In this document: in pieces, positions 56,874 through 64,000 of the stretch
Numbering within the stretch: position 1 is the first letter of the stretch
Layout: every line of letters starts with the position of its first letter
NCBI GenBank assembly: GCA_002946415.1
Contig: NJPS01000044.1
Location: forward strand, 248,001-312,000
Origin: Rutstroemia sp. NJR-2017a BVV2
Taxonomy: Eukaryota; Ascomycota; Leotiomycetes; Helotiales; Rutstroemiaceae
Length of the DNA stretch: 64,000 nt
Direction of reading: 5' to 3'
The notes under the pieces: generated by a model
The model's database searches: none
Seen by the model: only the letters and a program-made list of their open reading frames with translations
Told to the model about the DNA's origin: nothing
Program-made: the position numbers and the translations under genes

Positions 56874-59800
56874 AGCAACAGCTGCAGCAACAACAGCAAC
56901 AACAGCGCCAACAACTACCTGCGCAGGTTCAACAGTTGGTATTCCAAAAAATCCAAGAGAACACAGGACCGGTAACAGGATGGCAATCGTCAGTAATTAT
57001 CCAGGAACGAATCTCGACTGTTTTCAATTTGTGAGTAAATCCGCCTGCTGTTTCTCACCTTATGCGCTTTTCCCCAACTCTCGAACGTTCGAGACCTCCA
57101 CCTCTAGACGAGTATCGCTGATGATAGGTCTTTCCCCTCTCTAGCATTGGCAACCTGCGTTTGATCGCTCAAGCACAAACAAACCCCCAATCATTGCAGA
57201 AGTATATTGAAATGGCGGTGGGCTACGAGAAGGAGCTATTTGAGAAATCAACCGACAAAGTACAAACGCAGCCAGTACCCAATAGTTGTTAATTGCTAAC
57301 GGTTTTAGGCACATTACAAACGCGAGGTCGCTAGAAAGCAGGCTGAGTTACTTGAGCATCGAATTAGGGTATCATCGACTCTCCAGCAACAGCTTACCGC
57401 GCAAGCTCAAGCCCAAGCCCAGCAGCAACTGATCATGAACCAGACCGGTATGCAAAACCAGCAACTTCCAAGAGGTATGCCGCAACAGACTCCACAACAA
57501 GGATTTCAGCATCTCCAGCATCAGATGCAGGCTTCGCCGCTTCCGCCACAGCAACCACAGCCTATGCCCGGAGCTCCCTCGAACGAGAATCCGCAACAGA
57601 ACATGAATTCTAATCCACAGTTTCAACCAAATAATATGCCACAGCAACTACAAAATGGACCTCAGCGAACTGCGAATGGCCCCCAGCCCAACGCGGTCGA
57701 GACACAGATGATTGGACGAGAAGCCATGAGGATGTTTACGGAGGCTTCCGCGGAGGAGAAGAATACTGTACGGCAAAATATGCAATCACGGATGGACCCC
57801 GCACAATGGCAAAAATATACCAGCCAGGGAACCGATCCGGCTCTTGTATTTTTCCGTCAGCAGGCGTATCACAAATGGCGAATGGCGCAAGGGCAACAAA
57901 ATCCCCAAGGGCAACAGCCTCCGCTCTCTCAACAACCACAAAATGGATCAGCGGTGGCACCAGCTATGCAGCAGCAAAGGTCGATGAATCCGAGCCCAAT
58001 GAACGGCCAATCGCAACCTCCGACTTCCATGGGCGGAACCGATATGGCATTTATGGAGAATCTCATAGGTCAGCAGCAGCAGGCTGGGGTGATGGCACAA
58101 GAAGCTGGTCAGATGGTGGTACCTGTTAGTGGGCCTCGAAATGGAACTCCTCAGCCGAATGTGGTTATGCCGGGACAGTCGATGAACATCAACGACCAAC
58201 GGTCCGCCGCGATGTCGAACCAAAGAGGACAGGTCACGCAAGCCCAAATGTTCAATGCGCAACAAAACCAGAGAATGCAGCAAGCCCAGGCTCAACAGCA
58301 ATCGCAGCAAGCCCAGGCTCGTGCTAATGCTGCTGCTAAAGCGCAACAGATGGGCCTGCAAGGTCAGCCAGGCGGGATGGGACCTATGCCCCCCCAGCAG
58401 AGTCCTGCGATGAACACGCTGAACACCCCCTTAAGGACGCCTTCACAGCAGATGAATCATCCTGAAGGCATGCGTATGAACCCTAATCCGCAGTTTAACC
58501 AGTCCCTTGATCCACGGTTCATGCAAGGTATGCAACGGCAGATGGGTCCTGGGAATGCCATGAATGGTTTAAATCCAGCCATGTTTCAGGGAATGCCACC
58601 TGAGCAGCAAAAGCAGTTTGCAGCTCTTCCTCCTGATAAATTGAATGAGGTTGTTCAAAAATGGCATGCGGCACAAAATGCCCGAATGCAGGGACAGCAG
58701 ATGCCCATGCCCGGTGGCAATCAACAACCCCGCCCTGGACAGCTAGGGCCTCAGGCTGGCCAATTTACCCCGCAACAACAAGCTTTGAACCAATTCATGA
58801 TGGCGAATCCAGGCCAGCGACCTCCTCCATCGCTTATGGCTGGTATGACTCCACAGCAGCAGTTATACCTTCAACAATCAATGGCCCAAGCCAACCAGAA
58901 TGCAATGCAACGACGGCCCGATAATCCACAATTTGACCAAAGGGCATTGATGCAGCTGGACAACATGCCTTTCCCGCCTGGTGTACTGAATAACCCTCAG
59001 ATACCTCGAGGTATTCCTCCTGAAGTGAAGAAATGGGGCCAGCTAAAGCATTGGCTTGCCACTAATGGCAATATACCGCCGGAGTTAATGGAAAATCTAA
59101 AAAATATGCAGAGGCTGCACTACCTTGAAGTCCTCCGACGAAGTAAATTGGCAGCGAACCAGCAAGTCCCCCATGGAATGGGTATGAACCCTGGCGCGCC
59201 TGGCGGTCAAAACCAAATGCCTGTAGTCACACCGGGAATGGCAGCCCCTGTTGCTCCTATGGGTCAAGCTCCAATGCAGATGCCGAATGGCATGAACATG
59301 CCCCCTCAAGCGCTCCGTCAACCCACCCCACAAGAAATTCTGGCGATTCGCAATCATCCCACAGGCAGGTTCGTTGGTTACACTGATGAACAACTTAGAG
59401 CTTTCATAATGCGCCAGCAAGCACATCAATTGCAAATGCAACACCAGCAGCATCAGCAACGCTTGCAGATGGCAAATCAGATTGCGCAGATGAACGCGCA
59501 GCAGCCAAGGCCGAACGCACCGAATGGTCCAGCGAACGGGAATCAGGGTCCACCTACACAACAACCCCCGGTACAAGCGACGCAGCAAAAGGCGCCGACA
59601 TCAGAGCCAGCAGCAGCGGCCTCAGCAGCGAACGCAAACCGTGCCCGTCAACAACCACAACCGAACCAAAAACCAACTCCGGCCCAGACTTCATCCCCTG
59701 CTCAGCCACCCAAGAATAACTTGAAGCGTGCCAGCAGTGATGACGTTGTTGAGGTACCAAATCCGAACAACCAGCAGCGTCCACAACAGCAGCCTGCCCA

Positions 59801-61631
59801 GAAGCCACCTGGATTGCGCACACTTCCTCCTGAGGCTGTAGCGAAGCTGACACCGGACCAAAGAAAACAATATGAGGCTATGTTGCGTCAACAATATGCT
59901 AGACAGCAGAATATCAACAGTGACGATGCTGTGAGACTGCGGGAAATGATGGCAGAAGAAACCCAGCGTGCTATGGAGCATCTTCCTGACATTCCCATGG
60001 ACCCAGAGACGAAGAAAACCATGGTGAATTTGCTACGAGATATTGTAAACCCCACGAACAATTTGTGGCGAGCAATCCATAAGTGGTATGCTGTTACGCA
60101 CGATGATAATCGAGCTAGAATATTTTTCCGAACAGTAAGTACTCTAAATTTACCTGCCTGGAGCTTTACTAACATTCTCTAGCGAAATCGTTTGGCCAAG
60201 CAGTTCAAGGACAGGGATCTCCGTGAAGTGAAAGATGTGTTTTCCATTAGACCTGCTGAAGTAGAGCAAGCTTTGAACATGCTCAGGGGTATGATAAAAG
60301 ACTTGACAGATAGGTTCCCGGCCATGAAGAAGTCAGAAGCTCCACCAAATACTTCGGTCAGCCAAGCTCCTGCCCCGGCTACCCAGTCCTCGGAAGCTGT
60401 ACCACTGAACGCAGCAAACTTACAACAACAACAGCAGCAATTGAATAAGATACACCAACGTTCAAACAGTCGCGGTTCGCATCCACCTGCTGCTCCCACG
60501 TCGTCACAGCCTCCATTCCCATTTGGCGCATCATCTCCACATGGTCAACCTATCTACAATGTTAAGGCCCCTGCTCTAACGCAAGAGAATCTGCATATAC
60601 CTGCACGCAAGAAGCAAAAGCCAAACAGTACGCCAGTGCAGGGTCAAGGTACTCCCGGTTCTACATCTTCACCTCAAGTGTCCAAAGCCGTTTCACCGGA
60701 AGTCAAGCGTCAGCAGCAGCCTACCGAGTCAATAGCGCCACCAAAGCCTGCCTTGTGCTGTCCTGATCAAGACTGTGAACGTCACGACGTTGGCTTTGAG
60801 ACGGAGGAAGAGCTCAAACGTCACAAGGAAGAGGAGCATGTGAGACCACTCGCAAACCCCCAGCAGTACGTCGAGGAGAGTCTTGCGGCAATATTGGGAT
60901 TGGACCCACAGGGACAGCCAAAGAAATCAACCACAGTCACAGCCACGAACAATACCGCACCTCCTATGAGCACCAAGATGACTGCTACAGGCTCAAAGCA
61001 AGGTCAAACTCCAAAGATTGAAGCTGCTACGCCTTCTGCTATTGTGTCTACTCCTATGAACCGCCAAGTTTCAATGAATCGACAAGGTAGTTCTGCGGAC
61101 TCAAAGACCACAGTGGCCAAGCCTCAACCAAGCACTCCCATGGACATTTCCAAGTCCCAGAAAGACAACACCGCAGTCTCTGCTCAATCGGTGGTGGAGC
61201 AAATTGTCGACCCATGGGCAAATGCCACAATTGATCCTCATGATCTTTTCACAACATTTGCTCCATTTGAAAGTGGAGCTGGCGGAGCCATTTCAGATCT
61301 TAATGTTTACCGTGCAATCACACCCAACGACACTCCGGAGTCAAGTAAAGATGGAGTATCAGAACCGAATAGTGATATTTCGGAAGGAGTCAATTTGGAC
61401 ATTGCAGTAGACATTTTTGACGATTCATGGATGCCTTTTGGACCGACCGACACCGACGCCCTCTTGAACAGCAACCTTAACACTTTCAACGCCAGTGCTG
61501 GGGAAGATTTGACTATGTTTGATGAAGATATTTTTGTTACTCAACAATCATGGGACGATATGGGAGATCAATCGATTTTTGATAAACCGTTCAGATTTGA
61601 TACAACTCTCTATTCAATGGATGTGGAATAA
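56783..61631 (+). CDS. MED15: Mediator subunit 15 (Gal11-type) with KIX domain
   Basis: Four exons, 56783-57030, 57145-57259, 57309-60134 and 60183-61631, give 1545 residues. After a glutamine run (about residues 14-50) comes the KIX domain, GWQSSVIIQERISTVFNF, IGNLRLIAQAQTNPQSLQ and KYIEMAVGYEKELFEKSTDK, spread over exons 1 and 2. That domain binds activation domains of regulators such as Gcn4 and Pdr1. The large third exon is Gln/Met/Pro/Asn-rich and disordered, with short ordered islands (EVKKWGQLKHWLATNG, RPTPQEILAIRNHP). The last exon carries VFSIRPAEVEQALNMLRGMI, a C2H2-like segment (CCPDQDCERHDVGF, HKEEEH) and acidic ends. Med15 sits in the Mediator tail and links transcription factors to Pol II. 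Confidence 0.9.
56830..56911 (+). repeat. CAG/CAA microsatellite encoding polyglutamine in MED15
   Basis: About 27 mixed CAG and CAA codons, interrupted by one CTG leucine codon and one CGC arginine codon, encode the N-terminal glutamine tract. Such tracts vary in length between strains. Confidence 0.85.
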
Positions 61632-63583
61632 GGATTTAAGGGGATTATACAGCAACACGGAGTTTTGTTTGTGAAGACCACTTTTTGGGAGGGGGCGTTC
61701 TCTTTTTTGAATGGATTTGGAATGGGTATGGATAGGACAGGGAAAGGAAAATGTAGGAACTCATATTTCTTTTTTGGGATAACGTAACGGGGGGGATGAA
61801 CTCGGAGATGATATACCAAGGGGCCTAAAAGCATGGCGTTTAGGGTAAATGCTACCTTTTTTTTTTGAAGGTTGGATGGATGGATATGGATGGATGGGAT
61901 GGGATGGATATCTACCGGTTTACTTGAGTAGTAGGCAGGATAGGGCGTTGTTTTTATTTACTTATATTATATTTCTGGGTTTAAGTGTCTTGGTGATTGT
62001 GATGGTGATGCGGAGGGATGGATGAAGGGGGAGGGAGGGATGGTAGATATATTACCTTTTTTTTCTATGATGTAATGATTTGATTGATTGATTTTGGTGA
62101 AGATGGATGAAGGTGAAGTGTAGAGGAAGATGATGAATATGTATTCTTTTGGATTGATTATCTACATGTTTACCTACGTTTATATATTGAGTGATTTAGC
62201 GATTATCTGTGTCTACGAAGTGAGTGCGAAGTGAGAACTGGCTGCTGCGGTACCGGGACCTTTTTTCAATGTATGGTGTGGGATGGGATGGTAGGGTAAA
62301 ATAAGGATAGGGTGGTGCTATATAGGATGAGATGGTTTTTTGATAGTACTATATAGAATAGGAGGGAATGGCGACGAATGACAAGGAACGCATGCCGGTT
62401 TTTCGGCGGTGATGCGATGGGATGGGATAGTATAGTATAGTACCTGTAGGGATAGGGATGGGATGCAACAGTTAAGGATGGGGTTAGGGATGCAACAATC
62501 AGGCATGCAACAATTAGGTATGCAACAGTTACTGTGGATTTAAAGTTCCTCGCAGCGGGCCGTCCGACAGAGTACAGTAGCGTGTTTTAGTTATACTACT
62601 TGCACTGTGCTGTAGGGGTTCGAAGGGGTTTGCAGCTAAACCTCGGCCAGATTGCTGAGAAGTTCGGAACTGAGGATTTATAGAGGGGTTTTTAGAGGAG
62701 ATGGATGGATTTGTGGTGGATAATGAAGGAGTTTCTCTGGGGGGTCACTGTAGATGTAGGTTTTGCTGTGTACTGTACTTGTACTGTAGAGACGACGCGG
62801 TGCAGTCGGCGAAATCTAAGGCACGCACGCACTCTACTGTACTTTCTCTAGGGTCGTAGACGCTAAACCTTTATTGGAATTTAGAAAAAGGCGGTGGGGT
62901 GGGCTCGGTGACTGAAGCGGCCGAGGACGGCAGAAAAAAGTGCGCGTGTGCGATAGGGACGCGATGTGGATGGGTTGGGACGCGATTGTGGATGTGGGTG
63001 GACGTGATTTGGGAAGGGGAGTTGGTGTGTTAGTTGAGTGAGTACTTACTTGTATGAAGGAAACTTGGTTGTGGTTTTATGTACCTTTTTTTGCTTGGGA
63101 TTGGAACTGCAATTGGCGTGTTCATTGAAGACTGGACTGGACTGACTTGACTTGAACTGAATTGGACGGCTTTTACTTGTTGCGTTTGCTTTGGGTTGGA
63201 TTGGAGGGATTTGGATTTGGATTTTGGATTTCGCTGCACTGAGCTGAGCTGAATCTAACTTACTTACTGTTGCTGTTCCTGTTACATATTATTGCTGGGT
63301 ATGTTTCCTTCCTCTCTCTATATCTTTCTCTCCCTCTGTCTCTCTCACCTTCTCTATTCTTTACTCTGAGTCCTGCGCTCACTAGTTGTAGTTCACAGAC
63401 AGACAGAAATACCTATCTACCTATCTACCCTGCCTGATCTTTCTGCCCAGCTAGCTATCCACGCTCCAGAAAGATCCAAAGTAACTTCACTTCACCAAGA
63501 AACACGAACAAACGAACAAACGCGTTTGCTTTCCTCTTCTTAATCCTGCGCGGACGAACGGACGGACGGAATAGATTGACGAG
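61632..63583. other. Intergenic region downstream of MED15
   Basis: No gene supported. It contains GGATG/GGATGGAT arrays (61870-61912), four copies of ATGCAACA (62463, 62490, 62505 and 62520), and pyrimidine-rich TCTCTC and CTATCTAC tracts (63310-63430) that probably form the leader of the next gene. Confidence 0.5.
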
Positions 63584-64000
63584 ATGAAGAGCGCGAGTAT
63601 CATGGCTGCGGAAACCCAAACGGGTCGCGTGCTAGGCGGGGGGATGAGTGCGCGTACAGATGTGGATGTTAATGCGAATACGCGGGGGGGATATGCGGTA
63701 GCTTCTTCAGAGACGGAGACGGAGACGAAGCGGGAGAGAGTATCTGCCCCGGAACAGAAATCAACTGAGAGGAAAGGGGAAGGGAAGATAGCTGAGATGG
63801 GATTCAGCGCAGATGGAGGACGTAAAAGGGAACGGGAATGGGAACAGGGTCGAGGCGCGCAGAAGACGCAGACGCGAAGGCTGGATGATGTGCATGTTGA
63901 TGTTGATGGTGGTATGGGCCGTAAACGGCGGAAAGTGCAGCTGCGGTTGGAGGATGGGGATGAGGATGAGTCTGGTGGGCATGTTTGTGGCGCTGGAGCT
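63584..64000 (+). CDS. Basic, charged protein, partial (C-terminus beyond right edge)
   Basis: An open frame of 139 codons runs from the ATG at 63584 off the window. The chain is rich in Glu, Lys, Arg and Gly, with ETETETKRE, a GGRKREREWEQ segment, a bipartite-like nuclear signal GRKRRKVQLR and an acidic EDGDEDE. No folded domain is visible in this part; the fold, if any, lies outside the window. A nuclear protein is likely. A CT-rich leader precedes the start, supporting this ATG. Confidence 0.6.
   Translation, partial: MKSASIMAAETQTGRVLGGGMSARTDVDVNANTRGGYAVASSETETETKRERVSAPEQKSTERKGEGKIAEMGFSADGGRKREREWEQGRGAQKTQTRRLDDVHVDVDGGMGRKRRKVQLRLEDGDEDESGGHVCGAGA

Overview
The window looks like nuclear DNA of a filamentous ascomycete (Pezizomycotina). 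Genes are split by short GT-AG introns, mostly 46-70 bp with CTNAC-like branch sites. HET-domain, 2EXR and fungal STAND N-terminal domain proteins are present, and one decayed segment carries the signature of repeat-induced point mutation (RIP). A leotiomycete/Helotiales source is plausible but is only an impression. There is no sign of plasmid, virus or CRISPR.

Left part (1-24.3 kb), mostly conserved genes: an acidic protein cut by the left edge; the ribosome biogenesis factor eIF6/Tif6; an RGG/coiled-coil protein of unknown role; the ubiquitin-receptor and repair factor Rad23; a four-helix membrane protein with a long Ser-rich tail; a 6.8-kb stretch without a convincing gene; a 2EXR protein; and a long AT-hook protein whose C-terminus is a Swi5 recombination-mediator domain.

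Middle part (25-42.3 kb), an accessory island of self/non-self-type genes. (1) A leftward gene fuses a fungal STAND N-terminal (HELo-like) domain to a Ras GTPase domain. It carries two frameshifts and changes at several classic Ras activation positions. (2) Head-to-head with it, a 10-exon gene fuses a HET domain to a DUF7025-like region and a complete AAA+ ATPase. (3) Between the two lies a 110-bp RIP-mutated copy of part of the ATPase gene. (4) Further on are a HET remnant and a full-length HET gene flanked by a diverged direct repeat. Interspersed are an NAD(P)-binding reductase-like gene, an intron-containing tRNA-Glu, a small probably mitochondrial protein and a long-chain alcohol oxidase with a peroxisomal C-terminus.

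Right part (42.9-64 kb), again conserved genes: a multi-spanning membrane protein with an AT-hook-like tail; an ARFRP1/Arl3-type GTPase; RPB6 divergently paired with TFIIIA across 290 bp; an M18 aspartyl aminopeptidase with a possible mitochondrial presequence; a 4.4-kb regulatory/leader stretch; Mediator subunit Med15 (KIX, polyglutamine); and a basic protein cut by the right edge.

The best candidate for an undescribed system is the divergent pair at 25.4-31.8 kb: HELo-like-Ras facing HET-DUF7025-AAA+. Its architecture resembles adjacent effector/receptor pairs in fungal incompatibility, but with a Ras domain and an AAA+ ATPase in place of NACHT or NB-ARC modules. Joint function is inference; the fusions themselves are read from the sequence.
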